Positions 49,469 to 58,600 of a stretch of DNA of 64,000 nt are shown here, one piece after another (position 1 is the stretch's first letter; each line of letters starts with the position of its first letter). Source of the DNA: Hymenobacter sp. 5317J-9 (GTDB lineage Bacteria > Bacteroidota > Bacteroidia > Cytophagales > Hymenobacteraceae); the NCBI RefSeq assembly GCF_022921075.1, contig NZ_CP095050.1:744001-808000 (forward strand). The letters run 5' to 3'. Both the position numbers and the translations under genes were made by a program. The notes below the pieces were generated by a model. The model was not told the origin of the DNA. It did not search any database and worked only from the letters and a program-made list of their open reading frames with translations.

Positions 49469-49921
49469 TTACAGGTTGGTCAGTTCGATGGCCACGGGCT
49501 GCTGGGCCTCGTGGGGGTGCTCGGTGCCGGCGTACACGTACAGGTTGCGGTACTGAGCGGCGCCGAGGCGGTTGTCTTGCAGCATGCCTTTCACAGCGTG
49601 CTCAATTACGCGGCGCGAGTCGCGGGCCATTTGCTCGCGCACCGTGCGGCGCTTCTGGCCGCCGGGGTAGCCCGAGTGGGTGATGTAGACCTTCTCGGTC
49701 ATTTTCTTGCCCGTTACGCGCAGCTTGTCGGCGTTGAGCACGATGACGTTGTCGCCGCAGTCCGAGTTGGGGGTGAACGAAGGCTTGTGCTTGCCGCGCA
49801 GGATGTTGGCAATTTGGCTGGCAACGCGGCCCAGCGGGGCCACGCTGGCGTCTACGATAACCCAGCTCTTCTGGGCGTTGGCCTTATTGACGTGGGTCGT
49901 CTTGAAGCTCAGGTGGTCCAT
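49469..49921 (-). CDS. rplM: 50S ribosomal protein L13
   Basis: Large-subunit assembly protein. 150 aa. 'WVIVDASVAPLGRVASQIAN', 'VIVLNADKLRVTGKKMTEKV' and 'MLQDNRLGAAQYRNLYVYAG' are typical. It is the first gene of the ribosomal operon; a near-perfect promoter lies about 75-105 bp upstream. Confidence 0.98.
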   Translation of the reverse strand: MDHLSFKTTHVNKANAQKSWVIVDASVAPLGRVASQIANILRGKHKPSFTPNSDCGDNVIVLNADKLRVTGKKMTEKVYITHSGYPGGQKRRTVREQMARDSRRVIEHAVKGMLQDNRLGAAQYRNLYVYAGTEHPHEAQQPVAIELTNL

Positions 49922-49993
49922 GAGTCGAAAAAAAGGTATGCTAAACTATTGAATAAGAGTACGGAGCCGCGAAGGCTTCGGGAAAAACGGACA

Positions 49994-50026
49994 CAAAGGT
50001 ACTGATTTATGGGGAAATAGCCAAAA
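49994..50026 (-). promoter_or_regulatory. promoter of rplM-rpsI-rpsB-tsf operon
   Basis: Minus strand TTTTG, 20 bases, TACCTTTG: exact -33 and -7 boxes of the Bacteroidota primary sigma factor at normal spacing. This is the best promoter in the window and predicts a leader of about 65 bases. Confidence 0.82.
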
Positions 50027-50109
50027 GTGTCTGAATAGTTTTCTGATGACCTCCTCAAGCCCTCGGTTCGCAGGCGGCCGGGCCAGGGGCGCCCAACAGT
50101 ACCCAATCG

Positions 50110-50117
50110 TACATTTG
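50110..50117 (+). promoter_or_regulatory. -7 promoter box of the membrane glycosyltransferase-like gene
   Basis: TACATTTG matches TAnnTTTG, 17 bp before the start codon; no -33 TTG seen. A very short leader is implied. Confidence 0.4.
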
Positions 50118-50133
50118 GACCTTATTATTCCGT

Positions 50134-51606
50134 ATGAGTCCATCTGCTAGTTTCTCCGCCGCTTCGCCAAATTCGGCCGATTCCAACCGTCGGGCTTTGC
50201 TCTTGCTGGCCGCGTTGCTGCTGGTTTCGGTGGTGATGGCCTTCGTTACAACCAACACCTACGACTCGGGCGACAGCATCAAGCACTATTTGTTTGCGCG
50301 CTACGCTTTCCAGTACCCCATGAACTATATGGACTCGTGGGCCAAGCCGTTGTTTACGCTGCTGGCGTCGCCGGCCGCACAGGCCGGATTTATCGGCATG
50401 AAGCTGTTTCAGTGCGCGATTGTGGCCCTATCGGCGTGGTGCGCTTATGTGGTGGCGCGCACCCTGCGGCTGCCCGCGCCGGAGCTGTCCATTTTGTTTG
50501 CCTACGCGTCGCCCGACTACTTTATCATCCAGTTCTCCGGGCTTACTGAACCTCTGTTCGGGCTCATCCTAGTGGCCTCGGTGGCGCTGCTGCTGACGGG
50601 CCGGGCCGGGTGGTCGGCGGCGCTGATTACCTGGCTGCCCTTTGTGCGGTCGGAAGGATTTATCCTGATTGGGCTGTGGGTGGTGTATTTCCTGTGGCGG
50701 CGGCAGTGGCGCTACCTGCCGCTGCTGGTGCTGGGCTATGCGGTGTATAGTGCGGTGGGCGCCGTGGTGCTGGGCGAGCCCGGCTGGGTGTTTGGCCACA
50801 ACCCTTACGCCACCAAATCGGTGTACGGGCACGGCGAGTGGGACCATTTTGTGTTCAGCCTGCCGGGCCTGCTGGGCTGGGTGGTGCTGTTTCTGGCGGT
50901 GGTGGGCGGCGTGCGCATGACGCTCGACCTGCTGGACCCGGAGCGTCGGCAGCGCCGCTTGTTCAGCGCCGAACTGCTGCTCGTTTACGGCAACATCTGC
51001 GTGTTTATTGCGGCCCACACCATTTTTTGGGGCGCGGGCCTGTTCAATTCTTTTGGCATGACGCGGGTGCTCGACGTGACGGTGCCGCTGTTTGCCGTGG
51101 TGGCGCTCAATGGCCTGACCTGGCTGGTGCAACTCGGCAAAACGCCGGCCGCTCAGCGGCGCATCCGCATTGGGTGGGTGGCGGCCGCGGTGGTGTTCCT
51201 ATTTCTGGGCACGCGCCAGGGCTTTCGCTGGCGGCGCGACTTCACCCGCCCGCCCGACCAGGAAGTGGCCGAAAACGCCGCCGCCTGGATTCGCAAAACC
51301 TACGGGGAAGGCACCCGGCCGCTGGCCTACGAGTTTCCCTACGTGGCCGTGGCCACCCACAATAACTTCTTCGACCCAAACGAGCACCCCGTGCTCCAGG
51401 GCCACGGCGACCGACTAGACGAAGTGCCCGTGGGCACGCTGGTGGTGTGGGACGACTGGTTTTCCCGCACCGAGGGCTACGTACAGCTGCCCATGCTGCG
51501 CAACGATGCCCGTTTCCGGGAAATGTGGCGCGACGCCCAGCCCCGCAACCGCTACCATCCGGAGCGCGACACCACCCAGATTATCGTATTTGAGCGGGTG
51601 CGCTAG
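50134..51606 (+). CDS. multi-pass membrane protein, GT-C glycosyltransferase-like
   Basis: 490 aa with about ten membrane helices. The first periplasmic loop has 'TNTYDSGDSIKHYLFARYAF' with Asp44 and Asp47, in the position where GT-C enzymes carry catalytic acids. 'LPFVRSEGFILIGLWVVYFL' is also typical of polyprenyl-phosphate-dependent mannosyltransferase-like proteins. A soluble C-terminal domain of about 110 residues ends the chain ('RFREMWRDAQPRNRYHPERD'). No other sugar genes are close, so substrate and product are unknown; the GT-C assignment is tentative. Confidence 0.75.
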   Translation: MSPSASFSAASPNSADSNRRALLLLAALLLVSVVMAFVTTNTYDSGDSIKHYLFARYAFQYPMNYMDSWAKPLFTLLASPAAQAGFIGMKLFQCAIVALSAWCAYVVARTLRLPAPELSILFAYASPDYFIIQFSGLTEPLFGLILVASVALLLTGRAGWSAALITWLPFVRSEGFILIGLWVVYFLWRRQWRYLPLLVLGYAVYSAVGAVVLGEPGWVFGHNPYATKSVYGHGEWDHFVFSLPGLLGWVVLFLAVVGGVRMTLDLLDPERRQRRLFSAELLLVYGNICVFIAAHTIFWGAGLFNSFGMTRVLDVTVPLFAVVALNGLTWLVQLGKTPAAQRRIRIGWVAAAVVFLFLGTRQGFRWRRDFTRPPDQEVAENAAAWIRKTYGEGTRPLAYEFPYVAVATHNNFFDPNEHPVLQGHGDRLDEVPVGTLVVWDDWFSRTEGYVQLPMLRNDARFREMWRDAQPRNRYHPERDTTQIIVFERVR

Positions 51607-51615
51607 CCCGGCAGC

Positions 51616-52329
51616 TTACTGGTGCTGCCGCAGGGTATCTACCAGCACCCGAAAATCTTTCGGGTAAGGCGCTTCCACGGCAATTTCTTCGCCGTTGAGG
51701 CCCGTGAACTGCAGCCGGAGGGCGTGCAGCGCGAAGCGCTTGATGAATGGTTGCTCTTCTTCGCCTTCCTTCATGTTGAATTTCTTCTTCAACGAAGACA
51801 GGTAGAAGTCTTCGCCGCCGTAGTCTTTGTCGCCCACGATGGGCGCCTGCAAATACATCAGGTGCAGGCGAATCTGGTGCATGCGGCCGGTCACGGGCTC
51901 GCACAGCATGAGGGCGTGGCGGGTGAAGGTTTCGAGGGTGGTGAAGTGCGTCTCGGCGGGCTTGCCCTTGTAGGCCAGGCGGGCCTTGCCGCGCGAAGTG
52001 GTTTCGATGTTGCGCTCCACTACCTCGTCCTGTAGCTGCGGCGTGCCCCACACCACGGCGTGGTACTGCTTTTTTACCTCGCGGTTCTCGAACTGCATGG
52101 CGAGGTGGCGGTAGGCGGCCGGGTTCTTGGCGAAGGCCAGCGCGCCGCTGGTTTCGCGGTCGAGGCGGTGGGCGGCCTGAATGTCGTCGTGGTGCTGACG
52201 GGCTAGGCGCAGCATGTTGGGCGCGCCGCCCACCCGCTCGTCCAGCGTGGCCAGAAACGGGGGTTTGTTGACGACAACGTAGTCGTCGTTTTCAAAAATG
52301 ACGAGGTCGGAGAAATGGGGAAGCTTCAT
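51616..52329 (-). CDS. RluA family pseudouridine synthase
   Basis: 237 aa. It isomerises uridine to pseudouridine in rRNA or tRNA. The catalytic Asp57 is in 'QAAHRLDRETSGALAFAK'. Other family parts: 'VVVNKPPFLATLDERVGG', 'GKARLAYKGKPAETHFTTLE' and 'VTGRMHQIRLHLMYLQAPIV'. There is no S4 domain, so it is the short form (RluC/RluE/TruC-like choice unresolved). The start at 52329 matches the family N-terminus; an upstream Met exists. It is convergent with the membrane protein gene, 9 bp apart. Confidence 0.93.
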   Translation of the reverse strand: MKLPHFSDLVIFENDDYVVVNKPPFLATLDERVGGAPNMLRLARQHHDDIQAAHRLDRETSGALAFAKNPAAYRHLAMQFENREVKKQYHAVVWGTPQLQDEVVERNIETTSRGKARLAYKGKPAETHFTTLETFTRHALMLCEPVTGRMHQIRLHLMYLQAPIVGDKDYGGEDFYLSSLKKKFNMKEGEEEQPFIKRFALHALRLQFTGLNGEEIAVEAPYPKDFRVLVDTLRQHQ

Positions 52330-52410
52330 ACGCAGCCCCAAAGGTACGGCGTGCAACCGGCGGGCGGGGAAGCCCCATGCCGAACGCAGCCTCGGCAGGG
52401 CGTTGGACGG

Positions 52411-53469
52411 CTAGCTGCCCGCGGCGCCTTTCGGCTTGCTCAGCTTGAATTCCAGCGTGGTGCCTTCGCCCACGGTGCTCTTCACTTTGATGGTGGACTT
52501 GTGCGCCTCCACAATGTGTTTGCTGATGGCCAAGCCCAGCCCAGAGCCGCCGGACTCGCGCGAACGGCTTTTGTCGATGCGGTAAAAACGCTCGAAAATG
52601 CGGTTTTGGTGTTCGGGGGCAATGCCGGTGCCGTCGTCGCGCACGGCAATGCGCACGCCCCGGCTGCCTTCGATGAGGGCCACCACCACGCGGCCGTTGT
52701 CGCGGCCGTATTTGATGGCATTGTCCACCAAGTTCACCAGCACTTGCCGGATGCGGTTGCGGTCGGCCACCACGGGCAGCTCGGCGGGTAGGTTGGGCGG
52801 AAACAGCTCCAGAGTAGTGCCCCGACGGGCGGCCTGCTGTTCCAGCAACTCAAAAATCTCGCGCACCAGCGCCACCAGGTCGAAGCGCTGGCGGCGCATG
52901 CGCACCACGCCTTTTTCGAGCTGGGCAATGGTGACAAGGTCCTGCACCAGGGCGTCGAGCGTGTCGAGGCTGGCGGCGGCTTTGGCCAGAAACTTGTGCC
53001 GGGTGGCGGCGTCGATGTCGCCGTCTTCGTCGTCGAGGATGGTGTGCACGAAGCCCTGGGCCGCGAAAAGTGGCGTCTTGAGCTCATGTGACACATCGGC
53101 CAAAAACTCGCGGCGCAAGGCCTGCAGGCGCACCAGCTCATCAAGCTCCTGCTGCCGCCGCTCGGCCATAAACAGAATTTCGTCGCGCACGCGCTTTACC
53201 GGCTCGGGCCGAAAGAGGAACTTGCTGCTGAGCTTCTTGAACTCCTTGCGCTTGATGTGCTCCAGGCCCGCGTAGATGCCGTTGATTTCGCGAAAAATCA
53301 GCGCCTCAAACGACAGATACACCAGCAGAAAGCACGCCGCCACCGTGATGCCCGCCGCCAGAAACGCTTCCCGGAACGGCAGCGTAGGGCCGATGCGGGC
53401 ATAAGCCGTGAGCACGCCCGCCACCAGCAGCGCAATCAGAATGGCAATGGTGCGAGAAGAGAGGTTCAT
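52411..53469 (-). CDS. sensor histidine kinase
   Basis: 352 aa membrane kinase. Two membrane helices (about 7-24 and 36-55) enclose a very short periplasmic loop, so sensing is probably within the membrane or cytoplasm. The DHp domain has 'FLADVSHELKTPLFAAQGF' with phospho-acceptor His128. The ATPase domain has the N box 'VLVNLVDNAIKYGRDNG', G1 'VRDDGTGIAP', F box 'IFERFYRID' and G2 'SGGSGLGLAISK'. It resembles PhoR-type kinases. The response regulator lies just upstream, separated by a palindromic repeat. Confidence 0.95.
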   Translation of the reverse strand: MNLSSRTIAILIALLVAGVLTAYARIGPTLPFREAFLAAGITVAACFLLVYLSFEALIFREINGIYAGLEHIKRKEFKKLSSKFLFRPEPVKRVRDEILFMAERRQQELDELVRLQALRREFLADVSHELKTPLFAAQGFVHTILDDEDGDIDAATRHKFLAKAAASLDTLDALVQDLVTIAQLEKGVVRMRRQRFDLVALVREIFELLEQQAARRGTTLELFPPNLPAELPVVADRNRIRQVLVNLVDNAIKYGRDNGRVVVALIEGSRGVRIAVRDDGTGIAPEHQNRIFERFYRIDKSRSRESGGSGLGLAISKHIVEAHKSTIKVKSTVGEGTTLEFKLSKPKGAAGS

Positions 53470-53490
53470 TGGATTATCAGTAGCTAAAAA

Positions 53491-53583
53491 AACGTCATGC
53501 AGAGCGCAGCGAAACATCTTGCGTGCAATAGTAAATAATTACTGGTGGCGGGCAAGATGCTTCGCTGCGCTCTGCATGACGTT
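53491..53583. repeat. intergenic palindromic repeat, family B copy 2
   Basis: 32-bp arms (AACGTCATGCAGAGCGCAGC... and complement) with one mismatch, around AT-rich AGTAAATAATTACTGG. The loop is almost the same as in the copy at 59712-59807. It sits between response regulator and kinase genes. Confidence 0.9.
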
Positions 53584-53600
53584 TTGCTACACTCAACCAA

Positions 53601-54296
53601 TCAATCCACGTTGAACTTGTAGCCCACGCCCTTGATGGTCTGGATGTGGTGGTCGCCCACCTTCTCGCGCACCTTGCGCACGTGCACGTCCACGGTGCGG
53701 GCCAGCACGAAGACGTCGTTGCCCCAGATGTTCTGGAGCAGCTCTTCGCGGTTGAACACCTTGTGGGGCGTGGCCGCCAGGAAGGCCAGCAGCTCAAACT
53801 CCTTCTTGGGCAGGCTGATTTTTTTGCCGTCCTGGTACACGGCGAAGGCCGTGCGGTCGATGCGCAGGCCGTTGATGTCAATGGCGTCGACGGCGCCGTG
53901 GGGGTCCTGGTCGCGGCGCTTGACGGCGGCCAGGCGGCCCAGCAGGGCGCGCGGCTTGATGGGCTTGGCAATGAAGTCGTCGGCGCCGGCCTCAAAGGCG
54001 GCCACTTCGGAAAATTCCTCGGCGCGGGCCGTCAGGAACAGGATGTAGGTGTCTTTGAACTTGGGATTTTCGCGCAGCAAACGGCAAGTGGCAATGCCGT
54101 CGAGGTGGGGCATCATCACGTCGAGCAATATGATGTCAGGGTTGAAGCTGGCAGCAATTTCCAGGGCTTTGCGGCCGTCGCCGGCCGAAGCGGTGAGGTA
54201 GCCCTCCTTCTTCAGGTTGAACTCCAGCAACTCAACGATGTCCGGGTCGTCGTCGACCACGAGAATCTTGTATACGGCGGATTTGGGAGCAGTCAC
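53601..54296 (-). CDS. OmpR/PhoB family response regulator
   Basis: 231 aa. Receiver domain with acidic pocket Asp15-Asp17, phosphorylated Asp59 ('DIILLDVMMPHLDGIA') and the conserved Lys in 'ADDFIAKPIKPRALLG'. The C-terminal winged helix has 'LPKKEFELLAFLAATPHKVF' and 'TVDVHVRKVREKVGDHHIQT', ending 'IKGVGYKFNVD'. The start is GTG (54296). It is followed by the kinase gene, so the two should form a phosphorelay; targets are unknown. Confidence 0.96.
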   Translation of the reverse strand: MTAPKSAVYKILVVDDDPDIVELLEFNLKKEGYLTASAGDGRKALEIAASFNPDIILLDVMMPHLDGIATCRLLRENPKFKDTYILFLTARAEEFSEVAAFEAGADDFIAKPIKPRALLGRLAAVKRRDQDPHGAVDAIDINGLRIDRTAFAVYQDGKKISLPKKEFELLAFLAATPHKVFNREELLQNIWGNDVFVLARTVDVHVRKVREKVGDHHIQTIKGVGYKFNVD

Positions 54297-54333
54297 GGCG
54301 TTGCGGGGCTAAGTGAAGCAATTGTTACGGGCA

Positions 54334-54341
54334 CAAAAGTA
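54334..54341 (-). promoter_or_regulatory. -7 promoter box of the response regulator gene
   Basis: Minus strand TACTTTTG matches TAnnTTTG, 37 bp before the GTG start. No -33 TTG found. Confidence 0.45.
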
Positions 54342-54411
54342 CCGCTTTGGTCGGGCCGCGCTGTGTTACGATTGTGTGACGCCGGTTCCCCGGCCGGGCC
54401 GTCGGTGGGTT

Positions 54412-55083
54412 TTAAGCGCTGGCCGCGGCCGTTGTTCGGCGCGGGGCAATGCTCAGCGCCACGCAATAAAACACGTTCAGGAAGGCGTACAGCATGGCGT
54501 GCACGGCCCACACGTTCCGGCTGATGGCCGGCGAGTAGCGAAGCACTAAGTTGCTGGTGAGAAAAATCAGCAGATTGCCGGAGAAGTAGAGCAGCACACC
54601 GGTCGAGACCCAGAACATGGGGTCGCGCTCCAGCCGCTCGGTCACCACCTGGCGCAGCACTTCCCGCCGGAAAAAGAAAAACACAAATGCCAGCATCACC
54701 ACCCCCTCGATGAAGTGCTGCACCGGGCTGAACTCCGCTGTGTCGAGCCGGGGCCGATAGGTGACGGCCGTGCCGAGCAGAAACACGCCGATAAGGGCCG
54801 GGATGTACCGGCTGAACGCGTACTCGCGCAGCGTGCGGCGGTACATCAGGGCCAGCAATGTGAACTCAATGGCCGTGTCGATGGGAAACAGGAACAGGTT
54901 CGGCCGGTGCTGGCGCTGAAGCGCCGTCGTAATGGCCGTGATGACGATGGCCAGCAGCGTGAGCACCACAAGGTAGCGCATGGTCAGGCCGAGCCGCCGA
55001 AAGCGAACCACGCCGATGAGGCCCGCCAAGCACAGCACCACCGTCGATGCATCCGCAACATAAATCAGAGCCGAGACGGGCAT
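54412..55083 (-). CDS. seven-helix membrane protein of unknown function
   Basis: 223 aa with about seven membrane helices and almost no loops: 'LIYVADASTVVLCLAGLIGV', 'YLVVLTLLAIVITAITTALQ' and 'FWVSTGVLLYFSGNLLIFLT', ending with 'NVWAVHAMLYAFLNVFYCVA'. Proteins of this shape are common in Bacteroidota near histidine kinases, and here the gene is upstream of the response regulator and kinase in the same direction. A membrane sensor or modulator role is a guess from position only. Confidence 0.75.
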   Translation of the reverse strand: MPVSALIYVADASTVVLCLAGLIGVVRFRRLGLTMRYLVVLTLLAIVITAITTALQRQHRPNLFLFPIDTAIEFTLLALMYRRTLREYAFSRYIPALIGVFLLGTAVTYRPRLDTAEFSPVQHFIEGVVMLAFVFFFFRREVLRQVVTERLERDPMFWVSTGVLLYFSGNLLIFLTSNLVLRYSPAISRNVWAVHAMLYAFLNVFYCVALSIAPRRTTAAASA

Positions 55084-55171
55084 GGGGGCGAAGTACGGTC
55101 AGGCAGTTCAGAGTTCGAATAGCCGAACCTTCCGGCAGGCAGTGCCCTGTGAGGCAAGGCGAGCCGGCGAA

Positions 55172-55987
55172 TTAATTCACCAAGTTAAGCCGCGATTTCA
55201 GCCCCTGGTAGCGCACCATGTCCACCTTCACGGTGCCCACAAACATCTCGGCCTGAAACAGCACCGGAATCTTGTTGCGGTCATCGGAGAAGTACACCGA
55301 AATGGCGTTTTCGCCCCGGAAAAGCTTGTTGTTCGGCATTTTGGGCACCAGCTTAAAGGCGCGCACGTCGCCGGCCTTGGTTTCCACCACTTCGCGGCCT
55401 TTAAATACCACTTCCAGCATGAAGTTGTCGCCGTCGAAATAGCCGGGCACGCGTACCACGTCGCCCACCTTCATGCGCTCGAAGTTGAGGGTGCGCAGGT
55501 AGTAGAAGCCGCTCACCAGCTCCAGGGTGTTGTTGGCCACCTTCACGGTGCTGCGGGCGTTGTTGTGGGTGTGGTCGGTCACCTCGGCCACGTCGTGCAG
55601 GTGGTCGAACTCCACGGTTTCCTTTTTGCGGTAGTTCTTCTCGGCAATCTCGCGCTGCGCGCGGATGGGCAGGATGCTGGTGGTGTCGATATAGGCACGC
55701 CACTGGTCGCGAATGCGCAGGAAGAAGTCGAACGAGCCAGTGGTTTTGCCGCTCACCGTGGCCTTGTAACAGGGCCGGTCGTTCACGCGCTCCAGGCCGC
55801 CGGCGGTTTCCACGGTGGCCTCGCCGCCGTTGATGAGGCCGTAGTGCACGGTGTACTTGATGACCTCGCCGCGGCCGAAGCTGGACTGCGGAATGCTGCG
55901 CACGGCATCGCCGGGGCCCAGCGCCAACTGCGCCGATGCCAATAGAACGAGAATAGCAGGGGTAAAAATGAGCCAGCGGCGGTTCAT
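55172..55987 (-). CDS. DUF3108 domain-containing exported protein
   Basis: 271 aa. Signal peptide about 1-20. The DUF3108 core is recognised from 'GRGEVIKYTVHYGLINGGEA', 'CYKATVSGKTTGSFDFFLRI' and 'ENAISVYFSDDRNKIPVLF'. It is a beta-rich periplasmic or lipoprotein-like fold of unknown role, found widely in Bacteroidota and proteobacteria. The start at 55987 (MNRRWLIF) begins the signal peptide. It is downstream of recA but has its own -7 box between the recA terminator and the gene. Confidence 0.9.
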   Translation of the reverse strand: MNRRWLIFTPAILVLLASAQLALGPGDAVRSIPQSSFGRGEVIKYTVHYGLINGGEATVETAGGLERVNDRPCYKATVSGKTTGSFDFFLRIRDQWRAYIDTTSILPIRAQREIAEKNYRKKETVEFDHLHDVAEVTDHTHNNARSTVKVANNTLELVSGFYYLRTLNFERMKVGDVVRVPGYFDGDNFMLEVVFKGREVVETKAGDVRAFKLVPKMPNNKLFRGENAISVYFSDDRNKIPVLFQAEMFVGTVKVDMVRYQGLKSRLNLVN

Positions 55988-56050
55988 AACAGAATAAGTA
56001 GAAGTAACGATTGCAGCCATAGACAAACGCAATGCCAGCCAAAGCATTCC

Positions 56051-56058
56051 CAAAGATA
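56051..56058 (-). promoter_or_regulatory. -7 promoter box of the DUF3108 gene
   Basis: Minus strand TATCTTTG matches TAnnTTTG, about 64 bp before the start and 8 bp after the recA terminator stem; the -33 region would fall in the terminator's T-run. Confidence 0.5.
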
Positions 56059-56065
56059 CGGACGT

Positions 56066-56098
56066 AAAAAAAGCCCGTTGCGGATTGCAACGGGCTTT
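56066..56098 (-). terminator. rho-independent terminator of recA
   Basis: On the minus strand AAAGCCCGTTG, 7-base loop, CAACGGGCTTTTTTT, 24 bp beyond the recA stop. Confidence 0.88.
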
Positions 56099-56121
56099 CA
56101 CTTTTACCGGTTCCGGCGCGC

Positions 56122-57219
56122 TTACAGCGTGTCTTCGCCGTCTTCGGGGCCGGCCATGTCCACAGGGATGACGTCGGCATCGCCCTTGGCCATGGTGCGA
56201 ATCTTGCCTTCGATTTCGTCGGCCAGCTCGGGGTTGTCGAGCAGCAACGTCTTCACGGCTTCGCGGCCCTGCCCGATTTTCTGGTCGCCGTAGCTGAACC
56301 ACGAGCCCGACTTGGCAATGATGCCCATGTCGACGCCGAGGTCCACAATCTCACCGACTTTCGAGATGCCTTGGCCGTAGATGATGTCGAACTCGACCAC
56401 CTTAAAGGGCGGGGCCACTTTGTTCTTCACCACCTTCACCTTGGTGCGGTTGCCGGTCACGTTGTCCTTGTCTTCCTTGATTTGGCCAATGCGGCGGATG
56501 TCGAGGCGCACGGAAGCGTAGAATTTCAGGGCGTTACCGCCGGTGGTGGTTTCGGGCGAGCCGAACATTACGCCGATTTTCTCACGCAGCTGGTTGATGA
56601 AAATGCAGGCGCAACCGGTCTTGTTGATGGTGCCGGTGAGCTTGCGCAGGGCCTGGCTCATAAGGCGGGCGTGCAGGCCCACTTTCGAGTCGCCCATGTC
56701 GCCTTCGAGTTCGCCTTTCGGCACGAGGGCCGCCACGGAGTCAATGACGATGATGTCAATCGCACCCGACGAAATCAACTGGTCGGCGATTTCGAGGGCT
56801 TGTTCGCCGTTATCAGGCTGGGCGATGAGCAGGTTGGTGGTGTCGATGCCGAGTTTCTCGGCGTAGGATTTGTCGAAAGCGTGCTCGGCGTCGATGAAGG
56901 CCGCCATGCCGCCTTTCTTTTGCGCCTCGGCAATCATGTGCATGGTCAGGGTCGTCTTACCCGACGATTCCGGACCGTAAATTTCAATCACGCGGCCGCG
57001 GGGCACGCCGCCAATGCCCAGAGCAATGTCGAGCGAGAGCGAACCGGTGCTGATGCTCGGGATGTCGCCCACTTTGTTGTCGCTGAGCTTCATCACGGTG
57101 CCTTTGCCGTAGGCTTTGTCCAGCTTGTCGAGCGTGAGCTGGAGGGCTTTCATTTTTTCGGCTGCGACGTTGGTCTCCGCCTTGTCGGCTTTCGAGGCCT
57201 TTTCGGTAGCTACTGCCAT
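56122..57219 (-). CDS. recA: recombinase RecA
   Basis: ATP-dependent strand-exchange protein for recombination and SOS response. 365 aa. Walker A 'GPESSGKTT' is at residues 82-90; '[20 protein letters not shown]' holds Walker B. The L1/L2 loops and '[20 protein letters not shown]' are standard. The C-terminal tail is short and acidic (ending 'PEDGEDTL'). No LexA-type box was recognised upstream, where an ordinary promoter is seen. Confidence 0.99.
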   Translation of the reverse strand: MAVATEKASKADKAETNVAAEKMKALQLTLDKLDKAYGKGTVMKLSDNKVGDIPSISTGSLSLDIALGIGGVPRGRVIEIYGPESSGKTTLTMHMIAEAQKKGGMAAFIDAEHAFDKSYAEKLGIDTTNLLIAQPDNGEQALEIADQLISSGAIDIIVIDSVAALVPKGELEGDMGDSKVGLHARLMSQALRKLTGTINKTGCACIFINQLREKIGVMFGSPETTTGGNALKFYASVRLDIRRIGQIKEDKDNVTGNRTKVKVVKNKVAPPFKVVEFDIIYGQGISKVGEIVDLGVDMGIIAKSGSWFSYGDQKIGQGREAVKTLLLDNPELADEIEGKIRTMAKGDADVIPVDMAGPEDGEDTL

Positions 57220-57247
57220 GGGGTTGGGAAAAAGGAATTAGGTTTGG

Positions 57248-57276
57248 TAAAGTTAAGGGTTTTGGCGACGTCGCAA
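57248..57276 (-). promoter_or_regulatory. candidate promoter of recA
   Basis: Minus strand TTG, 18 bases, TAACTTTA: correct -33 and spacing with one mismatch in the -7 box. It lies about 30 bp before the start codon. Confidence 0.55.
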
Positions 57277-57379
57277 TCAGATAATTCTATTCCTTGGTTA
57301 AAACTTCGGAAAGGCCCTTTTGCGGCGGCTTTTTCTAACACACAGCCCTTCGGAATCGTGCCGTAGAAAGCGGAAATAT

Positions 57380-58600
57380 ATGAGGAATTATCTAAGAATT
57401 TTAGTTGGCCTTGTGGCTGTGCTAATTAGAGTGGAAACGGCACGGGCGCAACTCGACAATTCTGCGTTTACAGGGCGTTCCCTTGGCACACTTCAAACAG
57501 ATGGTACATTCGATACAATTGGTTGTCTGTCGCCAGATTCTATAAATAATGAAGCTCGAACCGGTGAATTGCGACTTTCGCTTCATGCCTTTACTTTCTT
57601 CAAAGACAACGAGTACTTCAACAAAATTGTAGACGGCTACACGCTCTACGGCACGCAGCTGAATCCGCAACTCGTGTATTATCCGACCAAGGACCTGCGT
57701 CTGGAAGGCGGCGTGTTTCTGTGGAAGGACTTTGGCAACCCGGTGCTGCAACAGGTGCGGCCCACGTTCCGGGCCACCTGGACGGTGGGCAAGCAGCAGA
57801 TTATTCTGGGCAACATCCGGCCAAATCTGGCTCACAATTACATCGAGCCGATGTTCAACTTCGAGCGCGTGATGCTGAACCCGCTGGAAGAAGGCATTCA
57901 GGTGCGCTACCAGGGCGACCGACTGTTTGTGGACCAGTGGGTGGACTGGCAGCGCCAGCAATACCGCTACAGCAACTACCAGGAAGAAGTGGCCGGCGGT
58001 GTCAGCAGCAGCTACCGCATCAGCCCCGATGGCAGCCGCTGGACGGTTTCCATCCCGTTTCAGTTCACCGCCATTCACCACGGCGGCCAGATTGATACGT
58101 TGAACAAACCGCTCCAAACGGCCTTCAACGAAGCTTTTGGACTGGTGGCGCATTATAGTGTGGCCGGCCCCACGGTGCGGGGCGTACGCTTCAACGGCTA
58201 CGTGCTGGGCTTTCAAGACTACTCGTTCACGGCGGGCCAGTTTCCTTATAAATATGGCCGGGGCCTGTATCTGAACGGCACCCTCGAAACCCGCTTTGTG
58301 GACGTGATGCTAAGCTACTGGCAGGGCTCGCGCTTCATTGCCCCGCTGGGCGGCGACTTGTATCAAAGCGCATCGCGCACGGTGTCGAATCCGGACTTTC
58401 GGGACCCCCAGCGCAACATTGTGCTGCTACGACTCATGCGCGACTTTCGCATTGGCGACGCGGCGGCGCTCACGGCCCGAGCCGAACCGTTGTTCGACCT
58501 CAACGCCAAGCTGCTCGACTACTCCTTCGCGATGTACCTGAACGTGCGCACCGAATGGCTACTGGGCAATGTGGGCAAGCGCGTGCGCGTGGGCCGGTAG
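57380..58600 (+). CDS. exported protein, probable outer-membrane beta-barrel
   Basis: 406 aa. The signal peptide (about 1-25, ending ARAQ) starts at 57380; an upstream in-frame Met lies in promoter-like DNA. The mature part has repeated strand-like segments such as 'NPQLVYYPTKDLRLEGGVFL', 'WTVGKQQIILGNIRPNLAHN' and 'LYLNGTLETRFVDVMLSYWQ', typical of a porin-like barrel that keeps position-dependent aromatic girdles. The first 80 codons are AT-rich and the rest GC-rich, an odd internal shift. It is convergent with the GNAT gene; the stops touch (TAG then CTA). Function unknown. Confidence 0.8.
   Translation: MRNYLRILVGLVAVLIRVETARAQLDNSAFTGRSLGTLQTDGTFDTIGCLSPDSINNEARTGELRLSLHAFTFFKDNEYFNKIVDGYTLYGTQLNPQLVYYPTKDLRLEGGVFLWKDFGNPVLQQVRPTFRATWTVGKQQIILGNIRPNLAHNYIEPMFNFERVMLNPLEEGIQVRYQGDRLFVDQWVDWQRQQYRYSNYQEEVAGGVSSSYRISPDGSRWTVSIPFQFTAIHHGGQIDTLNKPLQTAFNEAFGLVAHYSVAGPTVRGVRFNGYVLGFQDYSFTAGQFPYKYGRGLYLNGTLETRFVDVMLSYWQGSRFIAPLGGDLYQSASRTVSNPDFRDPQRNIVLLRLMRDFRIGDAAALTARAEPLFDLNAKLLDYSFAMYLNVRTEWLLGNVGKRVRVGR

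Noticed and set aside
57220..57379. LexA/SOS box upstream of recA
   Set aside because: No convincing palindromic SOS box was found; only an ordinary TTG-N18-TAACTTTA promoter is visible.
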